Shown: positions 20,272-29,004 of the stretch, one piece after another
Numbering within the stretch: the first letter of the stretch is position 1
How the letters are laid out: each line of letters begins with the position of its first letter
Assembly: GCF_000519185.1 (NCBI RefSeq)
Contig: NZ_JAFA01000001.1
Location: 62,001-126,000 of the forward strand
Source: Paraburkholderia nodosa DSM 21604
GTDB lineage: Bacteria > Pseudomonadota > Gammaproteobacteria > Burkholderiales > Burkholderiaceae
DNA: 64,000 bases
Direction: 5' to 3'
Notes under the pieces: generated by a model
What the model was told of the DNA's origin: nothing
What the model saw: the letters and a program-made list of their open reading frames with translations, nothing else
Database searches by the model: none
Translations under genes and position numbers: made by a program

Positions 20272-21237
20272 ATGGAAAACAAACCGCATGCGTTCTGGGC
20301 GGGCATGTTCACGATAGGCCTGCTCATCGTGATCGCGCTTGTCGTCATCTTCTTCAGCGCCGACCGCTCTGTGCGCGTGCCGTACGACCTCATTTCGCGC
20401 TCGAGCGTGACGGGCCTCTATCCGGACGCGGCGGTGCGTTTTCGCGGTATCGACGTGGGCAAGGTGCAGTCGATCAAGTTCGATACCCAGCATCCGGGCC
20501 AGATCCGCATTCGCATTCTCGTCGACCAGAAGGCGCCGATGACGCGCTCCACCTTCGGCTCGCTCGCGCTGCAGGGCGTGACGGGCATCGCGTTCGTGCA
20601 GCTCGACGACAATGGCATCGACCTCTCGCCGCTGCATTCATCGCAGGCGCGCGTGGCCGAGCTGCCGCTGCGCCCGGGCCTGCTCGACCAGCTCCAGCGC
20701 CGAGGCGAAGCACTCATGCGCAAGCTCGACAACATTGCTGGCGACATCGACGCAATGCTCTCCGAGGACAACCGCAAACAGGTGATGCAGGCCGTGAACA
20801 GCCTGCAGCAGGCCGCGAGCAGCGTGAACGTGCTCGCCGAGCAGCTCCAGCCTGCCACGAAGCAGCTGCCGGGCGCGGTGACGGAGCTGCAGCACACGCT
20901 GCAGTCGACCAACACGCTCATCACGAGCATGAACCGCCCGGACGGCCCGTTCCAGACCAACCTCAACAAGGCCGGCACGGCGGCGGCCCAGGCGGGCGCG
21001 GCGCTCACCTCGATCGACGTCTCGATCCAGGACCTGTCGGCGCGCGTGGGCTACGACACGCTGCCACGCGTCGACTCGCTCACCGACGACGTGCGCTCGG
21101 CCATGCGCTCCGTGGACCGTGCGGCGGGCACTTTCAGCACGAGCCCGCGCAGCGTGCTGTTCGGCGGCGCGCCGCAGCCGGCGCCCGGGCCCGGCGAGCC
21201 GGGCTTTGCGTGGCCGGCCGCTGCGGGGACGAAGTAG
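20272..21237 (+). CDS. MCE-domain (MlaD-like) lipid transport protein
   Basis: A 321-residue inner-membrane-anchored periplasmic protein. It has one N-terminal membrane helix (residues 8-28, FWAGMFTIGLLIVIALVVIFF) and one MCE domain (about 35-115, with GLYPDAAVRFRGIDVGKVQSI). A long helical region with heptad-like character follows (about 140-290), as expected for a protein that forms a lipid-conducting hexameric tube. It is longer than E. coli MlaD and closer to the single-MCE proteins with a needle-like extension. It lies 73 bp after the ATPase gene, clearly in the same operon. Confidence 0.9.
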   Translation: MENKPHAFWAGMFTIGLLIVIALVVIFFSADRSVRVPYDLISRSSVTGLYPDAAVRFRGIDVGKVQSIKFDTQHPGQIRIRILVDQKAPMTRSTFGSLALQGVTGIAFVQLDDNGIDLSPLHSSQARVAELPLRPGLLDQLQRRGEALMRKLDNIAGDIDAMLSEDNRKQVMQAVNSLQQAASSVNVLAEQLQPATKQLPGAVTELQHTLQSTNTLITSMNRPDGPFQTNLNKAGTAAAQAGAALTSIDVSIQDLSARVGYDTLPRVDSLTDDVRSAMRSVDRAAGTFSTSPRSVLFGGAPQPAPGPGEPGFAWPAAAGTK

Positions 21238-21315
21238 GCGGCGCCACCGCCTTGGCGACACCATTCGATGTACTTTCGCGAGGCGCATGCGCCGCGCGCC
21301 AAAGAAGGAAACGCA

Positions 21316-21993
21316 ATGTCACGCACATCACGCCTGCCACGATCGATGCAACGCGCCGCAACCGCCGGCTCGGCCTGGCTGGCGGCGCTCGCGCTCGGTG
21401 CGCTCCTCGCCGCCTGCGCGGGCGGTCCGTCTTCGATCAACGAGGCTCGCTACGACCTCGGGCTGCAGTCGTCGCAGGAAGCGCAGGGCGCGCAGGCCGG
21501 CCCGGCAGTGGCTGGCGTACCGGGTGCCAGGCCGCTGCTGAAGGTGCTGGCGGTAAGCGCGCCGCCGCCGCTCGATAACGACGGCATCCTCTACCGGATG
21601 AATTTCGACTCGCAGCGCACGGCGCGCTACGCGAACAGCCGCTGGACGATGTCGCCCGCGCGGCTGCTCACGGAACACCTGCGCACGTCGCTCGGCGCGC
21701 ACGCGACGGTGCTCGCGGGCGGCGACGCCGTGCAGGCGCCGATGCTCAAGGTCGAACTGTACGAGTTCGAGCAGGTGTTCGAGAGCCCGACGCAAAGCGC
21801 GGGCGTGCTGGCTGCGCGCGCAACGCTCATGCAGGGCGGCAAGGTGCTGGCGCAGCGCTCGTTCGCCACGCGCGCGCCGGCGCCCACGCCGGATGCCGCG
21901 GGCGGCGTGCGCGCGCTGCAGGCGGCCAGCGACGATTTCGCCAATCAGCTGGGCGCGTGGCTGAGCACGCAGTCGTTCGCGGGCACGCCTTGA
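21316..21993 (+). CDS. ABC-type transport auxiliary lipoprotein (PqiC-like)
   Basis: A 225-residue predicted lipoprotein. The signal peptide ends in the lipobox LLAAC at about residue 35. The body matches the ABC-transport auxiliary component family: early YDLG, then PLLKVLAVSAPPPLDNDGILYRM, and RWTMSPARLLTEHLRTSL. These proteins sit at the outer membrane and receive or hand over lipids for MCE systems, as PqiC does. It replaces the soluble MlaC carrier, which is absent here, so the operon is PqiABC/Yrb-like in this respect. The start ATG at 21316 is supported by AAGAAGG about 6 bases upstream. Confidence 0.85.
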   Translation: MSRTSRLPRSMQRAATAGSAWLAALALGALLAACAGGPSSINEARYDLGLQSSQEAQGAQAGPAVAGVPGARPLLKVLAVSAPPPLDNDGILYRMNFDSQRTARYANSRWTMSPARLLTEHLRTSLGAHATVLAGGDAVQAPMLKVELYEFEQVFESPTQSAGVLAARATLMQGGKVLAQRSFATRAPAPTPDAAGGVRALQAASDDFANQLGAWLSTQSFAGTP

Positions 21994-22061
21994 GGGACAT
22001 GGACAGGCGTCGCGCGATAACAGTGCGCGGCGCGGCATTGGGGGCAAGGGCGGGATAGCGG

Positions 22062-23420
22062 ATGATCGAAGCGGGACGGCTCCGGCTGCGCGCCCCGCAA
22101 GGCGGGCGGCGCGGGATGGACGGCGACGAGGGTGGCCAAACCGGTGGTCAAGACAGCGGCCAGGGCGCTGGCGACGAACGCGGTGCGATCGCCAGCGGCG
22201 ACACGCCCGCGCCCGCGTCAGCATCGGCATCGCCAGCCGCCGCACGCGAGCCGCTGCTGCGCCAGGCCTCGACGCTCTCGCGTCAGGCGCTCGCGCTTTA
22301 CACGGCGCTGATCGTCTACGGCTCGTGGTATCCGTTCACCGGCTGGCGCTCGCTCGGCCTCAGTCCCTTCGCCTATCTCGGCGATCCGTGGCCGCGCTAC
22401 TGGACGGTATTCGACATCGTCACCAACGTGCTCGGCTACATGCCGTTCGGCGCGCTCGTCGTGCTCGCCGCGTGGCCGCGCTGGCGTGGTTTTCTCGCGG
22501 TGCTGCTCGCCGCCATTGCGGGCACGCTGCTCTCGGGCGTCATGGAGGCCGTGCAGACCTGGCTGCCCACGCGCGTCGCGTCCAATCTCGATCTCGCCTC
22601 GAATGCGCTCGGCGCCTTGCTCGGCGCGCTCGTGGCGGCGCCCGCCACCGGCGCGCTGCTCGAGCGCGGCTTCCTGCGCCGCCTGCGCTTTCGCTGGTTC
22701 GAGCGCGACGCGGCCGTGCTGATGGTGCTTGCGGCGCTCTGGCCGTTCGCGACGATGTACCCCACGCCGCGCCTCTTCGGCCTCGGCGAGTGGGCGCGCG
22801 CGCTCTGGCAGCGCCTCGACGGCTCGATGCAGGACGCCGTGCTCGCCTGGACGCCCGCCGCCTGGCATCTGCGTTCGCTGCCCGACATGCTCGCCGCGCG
22901 CCTGCCCGATAGCGGCTGGGAAGCGATCGTCACGACGCTGAACCTGTTCGGCGCGGCGGCGTTCGCGACGCTCCCCATGCGCTCGCGGGCGCCGCGCGCG
23001 CGGCTCGTCATCGCGCTGATCGTGGTGACGCTCGTCGTCAAGGTAGGCGCGACCTTTCTGCAGTCGCAAAGCGGCCTCATCTTCGACTGGGCGACGCCGG
23101 GGGCGCTCGCGGGCCTCGTGTGGGGCACGCTGCTCGCGTTTCTCGCCTTGCGCCTGCCGCGCGCCGTGCGCGCAGCGGCGGCGACGCTCGCGCTCGCGGT
23201 GGCCCTCGTGTTCGTGAACGTGTTGCCCGTGAACCCGTACTTCGACGTCGTGCTCGCGGACTGGCGGCAGGGCCGCTACCTGCACTTCAACGGCCTCGCG
23301 CGCTGGCTCGCATGGACGTGGCCCTGGGCCGCGCTCGCGTGGACGGCGTTCTCGCTCGAACGCGCGTGGCTCGTGCGGCGCGCGCGCCGCGCCGCGAAGC
23401 GCGCTCGCCACGCTCGGTGA
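22062..23420 (+). CDS. VanZ family membrane protein
   Basis: A 452-residue integral membrane protein with a VanZ-like N-terminal half. After a Gly/Ala-rich polar leader (residues 1-75) come helices around ALALYTALIVYGSWYPF, VTNVLGYMPFGALVVLAAW and LLAAIAGTLLSGVMEAVQTWLPTR, the family core. Further helices follow to the C-terminus, which is very basic. VanZ relatives are linked to envelope or antibiotic resistance phenotypes but no reaction is known. Either ATG at 22062 or ATG at 22116 could be the start. It follows the lipid transport operon by 68 bp and may be part of it. Confidence 0.8.
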   Translation: MIEAGRLRLRAPQGGRRGMDGDEGGQTGGQDSGQGAGDERGAIASGDTPAPASASASPAAAREPLLRQASTLSRQALALYTALIVYGSWYPFTGWRSLGLSPFAYLGDPWPRYWTVFDIVTNVLGYMPFGALVVLAAWPRWRGFLAVLLAAIAGTLLSGVMEAVQTWLPTRVASNLDLASNALGALLGALVAAPATGALLERGFLRRLRFRWFERDAAVLMVLAALWPFATMYPTPRLFGLGEWARALWQRLDGSMQDAVLAWTPAAWHLRSLPDMLAARLPDSGWEAIVTTLNLFGAAAFATLPMRSRAPRARLVIALIVVTLVVKVGATFLQSQSGLIFDWATPGALAGLVWGTLLAFLALRLPRAVRAAAATLALAVALVFVNVLPVNPYFDVVLADWRQGRYLHFNGLARWLAWTWPWAALAWTAFSLERAWLVRRARRAAKRARHAR

Positions 23421-23583
23421 GGGCGCGCGGCGCTCGCCTGAGCGTTCACGCCGCGCTCGTTATAATCGACCGGATCGCCGCGCAGCCACGCTCGCGCGCC
23501 ACGCAATCTATTGCCGCCAAGGCGGGCCACACGCTTTCAGCAAGCCTGCGCTCGCTGCACGACACTCACCGGTGCCCCACGCC

Positions 23584-23910
23584 ATGACCGATTCGTTCTA
23601 CAAGTACCACGTCTTTTTCTGCCTGAACCAGCGCGACCCCGGCGCGGACCGCCCGAGCTGCGCGAATTGCAACGCACAAGCCATGCAGGAGTACGCGAAG
23701 AAGCGCGTGAAGCAGCTGGGTCTTGCCGGCCCGGGCCAGGTGCGCATCAACAAGGCGGGCTGCCTCGACCGCTGCGAGGAGGGCCCGACCGTCGTCGTGT
23801 ACCCGGAAGGCACGTGGTACACGTACATCGACGAGAGCGACATCGACGAAATCGTGGTCTCGCATCTGCAGAACGGCCAGGTGGTCGAGCGCCTGAAGAT
23901 CGATCGCTGA
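23584..23910 (+). CDS. Thioredoxin-like 2Fe-2S ferredoxin
   Basis: A 108-residue protein of the thioredoxin-fold [2Fe-2S] ferredoxin family. Cluster ligands are likely among the cysteines in FFCLNQRDPGADRPSCANC and in GCLDRCEEGPTVVVYPEG; the C-x3-C at the second site is typical. The fold resembles the NuoE C-terminal domain. Partners are unknown. A TATAAT hexamer at 23461-23466 could be its promoter. The ATG at 23584 is chosen because the family consensus begins with a short polar segment followed by YKYHVFFC. The alpha/beta hydrolase gene follows after 47 bp and is probably co-transcribed. Confidence 0.88.
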   Translation: MTDSFYKYHVFFCLNQRDPGADRPSCANCNAQAMQEYAKKRVKQLGLAGPGQVRINKAGCLDRCEEGPTVVVYPEGTWYTYIDESDIDEIVVSHLQNGQVVERLKIDR

Positions 23911-23957
23911 TCGACCCCGATGCACGGCCTCAAAGTACCCGTAAGGACTGCCGCACG

Positions 23958-24590
23958 ATGAACGCCCAGACACAAAAATTCCAGATCGACGGTCCCGTCG
24001 GCAAGATCGAATGCGCGCTCGACGTGCCCGACGCCGGCACGACGCCGCGCGGCATTGCGCTCGTCGCGCATCCGCACCCGCTCTTTGGCGGCACGATGGA
24101 CAACAAGGTCGCGCAAACGCTCGCGCGCACGCTCGTGCAGCTCGGCTACACGACCTATCGCTCGAACTTTCGCGGCGTGGGCGAAACGGCGGGCACGCAC
24201 GACAACGGCATCGGCGAACAGGACGACCTGCTCGAACTCATCGCTTACATGCGCGCGCAACCGGGCCAGGCCGACGTGCCGCTCGTGCTCGCGGGCTTTT
24301 CGTTCGGCACCTTCGTGCTCTCGCACGTCGCGAAGCGATATCTCGAAGCGGGCGGCGCGATCGAGCGCATGGTGTTCGTCGGGACTGCCGCGAGCCGTTG
24401 GGAAGTCGCGCCCGTGCGCGACGACACGCTCGTGATCCACGGCGAACTCGACGACACCGTGCCCATTCTCTCGGTGTACGAATGGGCGCGTCCGCAGGAA
24501 TTGCCCATCGTCGTGATTCCGGGGGCAGAACATTTCCTGCACCGCAAGCTGCATATCCTGAAGCGCATCATCGTCGAAGCGTGGCGCTGA
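23958..24590 (+). CDS. Alpha/beta hydrolase
   Basis: A 210-residue serine hydrolase related to the CocE/NonD-like or YfhR-like small hydrolases. The nucleophile is Ser in AGFSFGTFV (about residue 115), with HPHPLFGGTMDNKV near residues 36-49 being a family signature. The acid is probably Asp in HGELDDTVP, and the catalytic His is in PGAEHFLHRKL. No signal peptide is present. The substrate is not known. It follows the ferredoxin-like gene on the same strand, a pairing seen in other Burkholderiales. Confidence 0.85.
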   Translation: MNAQTQKFQIDGPVGKIECALDVPDAGTTPRGIALVAHPHPLFGGTMDNKVAQTLARTLVQLGYTTYRSNFRGVGETAGTHDNGIGEQDDLLELIAYMRAQPGQADVPLVLAGFSFGTFVLSHVAKRYLEAGGAIERMVFVGTAASRWEVAPVRDDTLVIHGELDDTVPILSVYEWARPQELPIVVIPGAEHFLHRKLHILKRIIVEAWR

Positions 24591-24859
24591 TGTGTCGGGT
24601 CCGCTGTTTCGGGGCCCGATGCAAGCCGTTCGTCACCGCGCGTATGCCGGGCGAAATGCGTGAAAAATGCACGACAGGTATGCGCAAACGTGTGACATCG
24701 CGAAAATTCGCCACGACGTGACGCGTATAATGTTCGCCAATTTTGTGCTTGCTGCGCCGCGACCGGCGCATGCACGGCACCCGCATTCCGGCTTTCCCCG
24801 ACCGTGCGCCGCATGGCGCGCTACGTTCATCCCGTCCCCATTCCGCCCGACCTGAACCT

Positions 24860-26167
24860 ATGCGTTTTCTCTCCTCTGGCCAACCGTCTTCTTTTGTTCC
24901 TTCCACCATCGTTCGTAACGTCACGCTTGCAGTGCTCTTGCCCGCCTCGCTGCTGGCGAGCGCGAACACGTTCGCCCGTACGCCCGCACACACCGCGGGC
25001 GTGAAAGTGCAGGCGCAGCCGCAAGCGGATGTGGCTGTCGGCACTCCCGCGGACAACGTACTCGGCGGCCTCCCGCCTCCGGGCGTGAATGCGCGCTCGT
25101 GGGTGCTCGTCGACGCTACTGCGAACCAGGTGCTCGCCTCCGGCAATGCCGATGAGCGCGTCGAACCCGCATCGCTCACGAAGCTCATGACCGCGTACCT
25201 CGTGTTCGAGGCGCTGCAGAGCAAGAAGATCACGATGGATCAGATCGTCACGCCGAGCGAAGCCGTGCGCCGCGTGAAAAACGACGAGTCGCGCATGTTC
25301 ATCGAAGCGAACAAGCCGGTCTCGGTGCATGACCTCGTGTACGGCATGATCATCCAGTCGGGCAACGACGCGGCCATCGCGCTCGCCGAACTGGTGGGCG
25401 GCAGCGAAGCGAACTTCGTCAACATGATGAACGCCGAAGCGCAGAAGCTCGGCATGACGCACACGCACTTCGCCGACGTGAACGGCATGCCCGACCCGAA
25501 TCACTACACGTCGGCCGGCGACCTCGCCACGCTCTCCGCGCGCCTGATCCGCGACTATCCCGAGTACTACGACATCTTCTCGGTCAAGGAATTCAAGTAC
25601 AACAACATCAAGCAGCCGAACCGTAACCGCCTGCTGTGGATCGACCCGACGGTCGACGGCCTGAAGACCGGCCACACGCAAGCTGCGGGCTACTGCCTGA
25701 TCGCGTCGGCCAAGCGTCCGCTCGCGGGCGGCGGCAACCGCCGTCTCGTCTCGGTGATGATGGGCGAGCAGAAGGAACACGATCGCGTGCAGGACAGCCT
25801 GAAGATGCTGAACTACGGCTATAGCGCGTACGACACCACGCGCATCTATCAGGCGAACCAGGCCGTGGCGACGCCGCGCGTCTACAAGGGCACGCTCGAC
25901 GCCGTGAAGGTCGGCGTGCAGAAGGATCAGTTCGTCACGCTGCCCAAGGGCGCCGCCGACAAGGCCAAGCCGCAGGTCGAACTCAGCAGCCCGCTGATCG
26001 CGCCGCTCGCGGTTGGCCAGAAGGTCGGCACGGCGAAGTTCGTGGGCGCGGACGGCAAGGTGCTCGCGCAGGTTCCGCTCGTCGCGCTCGAAGCCGTGCC
26101 GCAGGCCGGTGTCGTCGGCCGCGTGTGGGATTCGCTCATGCTCATGGTCAACAAGAAGAAGTCATGA
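24860..26167 (+). CDS. dacC: D-alanyl-D-alanine carboxypeptidase
   Basis: A 435-residue penicillin-binding protein of the DacA/DacC family that removes the terminal D-Ala from peptidoglycan stem peptides. The three active-site motifs are SLTK (Ser105, Lys108), SGN in IIQSGNDAAIA, and KTG in GLKTGHTQAAGY. A signal peptide occupies about residues 1-40, and the C-terminal beta domain (about 350-415) ends in an amphipathic membrane anchor, WDSLMLMVNKKKS. A TATAAT -10 element lies at 24726-24731. The stop overlaps the next start by ATGA, coupling it to a D-amino-acid transaminase. Confidence 0.94.
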   Translation: MRFLSSGQPSSFVPSTIVRNVTLAVLLPASLLASANTFARTPAHTAGVKVQAQPQADVAVGTPADNVLGGLPPPGVNARSWVLVDATANQVLASGNADERVEPASLTKLMTAYLVFEALQSKKITMDQIVTPSEAVRRVKNDESRMFIEANKPVSVHDLVYGMIIQSGNDAAIALAELVGGSEANFVNMMNAEAQKLGMTHTHFADVNGMPDPNHYTSAGDLATLSARLIRDYPEYYDIFSVKEFKYNNIKQPNRNRLLWIDPTVDGLKTGHTQAAGYCLIASAKRPLAGGGNRRLVSVMMGEQKEHDRVQDSLKMLNYGYSAYDTTRIYQANQAVATPRVYKGTLDAVKVGVQKDQFVTLPKGAADKAKPQVELSSPLIAPLAVGQKVGTAKFVGADGKVLAQVPLVALEAVPQAGVVGRVWDSLMLMVNKKKS

Positions 26168-27129
26168 CGTCCGCTTCAGCGACGCAGGCGGGCGAGCCGC
26201 TCGTCTGGCTCAACGGTGAAATGACGCCGCTTTCCGAAGCACGCATTCCCGTGCTCGATCGCGGCTTCATCTTCGGCGATGGCATTTACGAAGTCGTGCC
26301 CGTCTATGCGCTCGCTGATGGTGAAGGCACGGTGCGCGTGCCGTTTCGCATCGCGCAGCATCTCGCGCGTCTGAAGCGCTCGCTCGAGAAAGTCGCCATT
26401 GCAAATCCGTTCGACGAAGCGGGCTGGCGCGCGCTCCTCGCGCGTCTGATCGAGGCGAACGAGGTCGCAGGCGCGCTCGCGCGCGATGCCCACGCCAACT
26501 TCTACGTGCAGGTGACGCGCGGTGTGGCGCCGCGCGGCCACGCCTTCCCGGCGGCGGCCACGCCCACCGTGTTCGCGATGGTCAATCCGCTCAAGCTGCC
26601 GGGCGTGGCGCAGCGCGAGCACGGCGTGCGCTGTGTGACGGCTGAAGACAAGCGCTGGCTGAATTGCGACATCAAGTCGACCTCGCTGCTCGGCAACGTG
26701 CTGATGGCGCAGCATGCGGCGGAAAACGACGCGTTCGAAACGATCCAGCTGCGCGACGGCTGGCTCACCGAAGCGTCTTCGTCGAACGTGTGGGTCGTGA
26801 AGGGCGGCGCGCTCTTTGCGCCGCCGCGCAGCAACCGCATTCTCGAAGGCATTCGTTATGGCCTGATCGAGGAGCTGGCCGAGGCATGCAGCGTGCGCTT
26901 CGAAGCGCGCGAGATCGCCGAAGCCGAACTGCGCGAGGCGGATGAGATTCTCGTGACCTCGGCAACGAAGGAAGTGCTGGCGGTCGTCGCGCTCGACGGC
27001 AAGCCGGTAGGCGGCGGCAAGCCGGGCCCGGTCTATGCGTTGCTTCACGCGGCGTACCAGCGCGCGAAGCAACGCGAGGCGCAGGCTTTGCGCGCATCGG
27101 CCGCCGAGCTACAGGAAGTGGAGAAATGA
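26164..27129 (+). CDS. D-amino-acid transaminase (class IV, PLP)
   Basis: A 321-residue fold-type IV aminotransferase. The N-terminus WLNGEMTPLSEARIPVLDRGFIFGDGIYEVVP is diagnostic. The PLP lysine is in NCDIKSTSLLGNV (about residue 171), and the SSSNVW phosphate-binding segment and TSATKEV are present. D-alanine transaminases convert D-Ala plus 2-oxoglutarate into pyruvate and D-Glu. The 4-bp overlaps with the D,D-carboxypeptidase gene before it and ybeD after it suggest that D-Ala released from the wall may be recycled into D-Glu; that is my inference. Branched-chain aminotransferase or aminodeoxychorismate lyase activity is less likely given the RGFIFGDGIYE motif. Confidence 0.88.
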   Translation: MTSASATQAGEPLVWLNGEMTPLSEARIPVLDRGFIFGDGIYEVVPVYALADGEGTVRVPFRIAQHLARLKRSLEKVAIANPFDEAGWRALLARLIEANEVAGALARDAHANFYVQVTRGVAPRGHAFPAAATPTVFAMVNPLKLPGVAQREHGVRCVTAEDKRWLNCDIKSTSLLGNVLMAQHAAENDAFETIQLRDGWLTEASSSNVWVVKGGALFAPPRSNRILEGIRYGLIEELAEACSVRFEAREIAEAELREADEILVTSATKEVLAVVALDGKPVGGGKPGPVYALLHAAYQRAKQREAQALRASAAELQEVEK

Positions 27130-27419
27130 ACGTGACACAACAGGCCAACAACCCCGCAGCGAAAGAATCGTTGATCGAATTCCCCTGCGACTTCCCCATC
27201 AAGGTGATGGGCAAGACGCATCCGGAATTCCAGGACACCATCGTGACGGTGCTGCGCGAATTCGACGGCGGCTTCGACGCCACGACCATCGAGACGCGTC
27301 CTTCGAGCGGCGGCAACTACACGGGCCTCACCGTGACGGTGCGCGCCACGAGCCAGGCGCATCTCGACGACATCTATCGAGCCCTCACCGGGCATCCGAT
27401 GGTGAAGATCGTGCTGTAA
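27126..27419 (+). CDS. ybeD: DUF493 family protein (YbeD)
   Basis: A 97-residue protein of the YbeD/DUF493 family with an ACT-like fold: IEFPCDFPIKVMGK, then TVLREFDGG and a C-terminal HLDDIYRALTGHPMVKIVL. It is classically found next to lipB, which here lies two genes further on. Function is unproven; a regulatory role in lipoate or amino acid metabolism has been proposed for the family. It overlaps the transaminase stop by ATGA and ends the operon at a clear terminator. Confidence 0.92.
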   Translation: MNVTQQANNPAAKESLIEFPCDFPIKVMGKTHPEFQDTIVTVLREFDGGFDATTIETRPSSGGNYTGLTVTVRATSQAHLDDIYRALTGHPMVKIVL

Positions 27420-27445
27420 GCGAGCAGAAGGCATTCGAATGAAAA

Positions 27446-27469
27446 GGGCCGCAACGTGCGGCCCTTTTT
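27446..27469 (+). terminator. Intrinsic terminator after ybeD
   Basis: A perfect 8-bp GC-rich stem (GGGCCGCA 27446-27453, TGCGGCCC 27457-27464) with an ACG loop is followed by five T residues. It closes the dacC-transaminase-ybeD operon just before the convergent LysR gene. Confidence 0.92.
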
Positions 27470-27491
27470 GCATCTGGTGCCTGGCGGGTCG

Positions 27492-28469
27492 TCAAGGCAC
27501 GTCGCCCACGCGTGCGCGTTGCGCCGCCGCGGCGGCCGTCATCAGCGGACCGGCTTCGCAAGCGTCCTCGTAAAGCCGCCTGAAGCGCGAGACCTCATCG
27601 AACACCCAGTCGCGGAACGCCTGCACGCGCTCGGTCTGCATGCGTTGCGGCGGGCAGATGAAGTAGTAGCGCCACGGGCTGGGGCCGTCGATGTCCTTGA
27701 AGAGGCGCACGAGACGCCCGAGTGTGATCTCGTGCGTGGCGAGCGAGCGGCGCACGAGCGCGATGCCCTGGCCGTCCATGGCAGCCTGCAGCAGGTTCGA
27801 GGAGTCCTGATAGAGCACGCCGCGCTTCGGTTCGTGCAGGTCCTGGAGGCCCGCGGCGTCGAACCACGGCCGCCAGAGTTCGTCGTCCGAGCGCAGGAGC
27901 GGCAGCGTCGCGAGTTCGCGCGGGTCGGTGGGCAGCTTGCCGCCGTTGAAATCGGGCGAGCAGGCGGGAAAGAAGATCTCGTCGAGCAGCAGTTCGGCGT
28001 GCAGCCCTGGATAGTGCCCGTAGCCGAAGCGGATGGCGACATCGACATCGTCGCGCGCAAAGTCGGTGAGCGAATTCGTCGATTGCAGCTCGACGTCCCA
28101 TTGCGGATGCGCCTCGATGAAGCGGCCGATGCGCGGCGTGACCCAGCGCGCCGCGAACGACGACAGCATCGAAACCACGAGCCGCCGGTCGCGGTCGCCG
28201 GCGCGGATCTCCTGGGTGGCGTGCGCCAGCTGGTTGAGCGCGTCGCGCACCTGGCCGGCGTAGCGGCGGCCGGTGTCGGTCACGCGCACGCGTTTGCCGT
28301 CGCGGGCGAAGAGCGCCACGCCCAGCTCCGCTTCGAGCGCGCGGATCTGGTGGCTCACCGCGCCGTGCGTGACGAAGAGTTCGTCGGCGGCGCGCGAGAA
28401 GCTTTCGTGGCGGGCGGCGGCTTCGAAGGCCTTGAGCGCGTTCAGCGCAGGTAGCTGGCGCAGATCCAT
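27492..28469 (-). CDS. LysR-type regulator, GcvA-like
   Basis: A 325-residue LysR-family regulator. The N-terminal helix-turn-helix (LNALKAFEAAARHESFSRAADELFVTHGAVSHQIRALE begins with residues 9-22) and the effector domain with YYFICPPQRM match the GcvA subfamily. GcvA in E. coli controls glycine cleavage and the GcvB RNA, but no gcv genes are nearby here, so its target is unknown. It is divergent from a DUF2917 gene with 101 bp between, and this space contains two inverted repeats that could be its binding sites. Its insertion separates ybeD from lipB. Confidence 0.88.
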   Translation of the reverse strand: MDLRQLPALNALKAFEAAARHESFSRAADELFVTHGAVSHQIRALEAELGVALFARDGKRVRVTDTGRRYAGQVRDALNQLAHATQEIRAGDRDRRLVVSMLSSFAARWVTPRIGRFIEAHPQWDVELQSTNSLTDFARDDVDVAIRFGYGHYPGLHAELLLDEIFFPACSPDFNGGKLPTDPRELATLPLLRSDDELWRPWFDAAGLQDLHEPKRGVLYQDSSNLLQAAMDGQGIALVRRSLATHEITLGRLVRLFKDIDGPSPWRYYFICPPQRMQTERVQAFRDWVFDEVSRFRRLYEDACEAGPLMTAAAAAQRARVGDVP

Positions 28470-28477
28470 ATCGTATT

Positions 28478-28518
28478 TTTTCTCACATAGCCGTGAAAAT
28501 TGATCGTTTTGCTCGATC
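28478..28518. promoter_or_regulatory. Two inverted repeats, candidate LysR-regulator sites
   Basis: TTTTCTCAC (28478-28486) faces GTGAAAA (28493-28499), and GATCG-N7-CGATC lies directly after at 28502-28518. Both sit in the 101-bp divergent gap between the LysR gene and the DUF2917 gene, where an autoregulated LysR protein would be expected to bind. Confidence 0.4.
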
Positions 28519-28570
28519 CCTTATGGTGTCTACGATTGTAGCTATCGAAGCAGGTCATTCGGAGTTGAAA

Positions 28571-28897
28571 ATGAGAGAAATTTCTTCGGATATCACGTTT
28601 GAAGTGGCGGCCGATCAAACGGCCTCAGTGCGCGTCACGCGCAGCACGCGGCTGACCGTGAAGTGCGGCACCGTCTGGGTCACGCGCAGCGACGACACCG
28701 CCGACTACTGGCTCGAGCCCGGCCACACGCTGCGGCTGCGGCGCGGCGAGCGCCTGTGGATCGGCGCGGAAGGCGGCGCCCCCGCGTGGGTGGGCTTCGC
28801 GGCGCCGGCGCGCCTGAGTGAGCGCGTGGTCGACCTGGCCGCACGCGCCGCACAGCGCGCAGGCGTTCACATCGGCGACGGCTGGCGCACGGTTTGA
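28571..28897 (+). CDS. DUF2917 family protein
   Basis: A 108-residue protein of the DUF2917 family, small beta-rich proteins common in Burkholderiales and often encoded divergently from a GcvA-like LysR gene, as here. The conserved core VTRSTRLTVKCGTVWVTRSDDTADYWLEPGH looks like a cupin-type jelly roll without the metal-binding histidines. No function is established. The ATG at 28571 follows GGAG at 28561-28564 with ideal spacing. Confidence 0.82.
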   Translation: MREISSDITFEVAADQTASVRVTRSTRLTVKCGTVWVTRSDDTADYWLEPGHTLRLRRGERLWIGAEGGAPAWVGFAAPARLSERVVDLAARAAQRAGVHIGDGWRTV

Positions 28898-29004
28898 CCT
28901 GACGGCCAGTCATTCAAAGACGGCGGCGATGGGGCAACCCACCGCCGCCGTTATCCGCAGCATGCCCGGCGCGCTCGTCCCGAATTCGGTAGACTCCCGG
29001 AATC

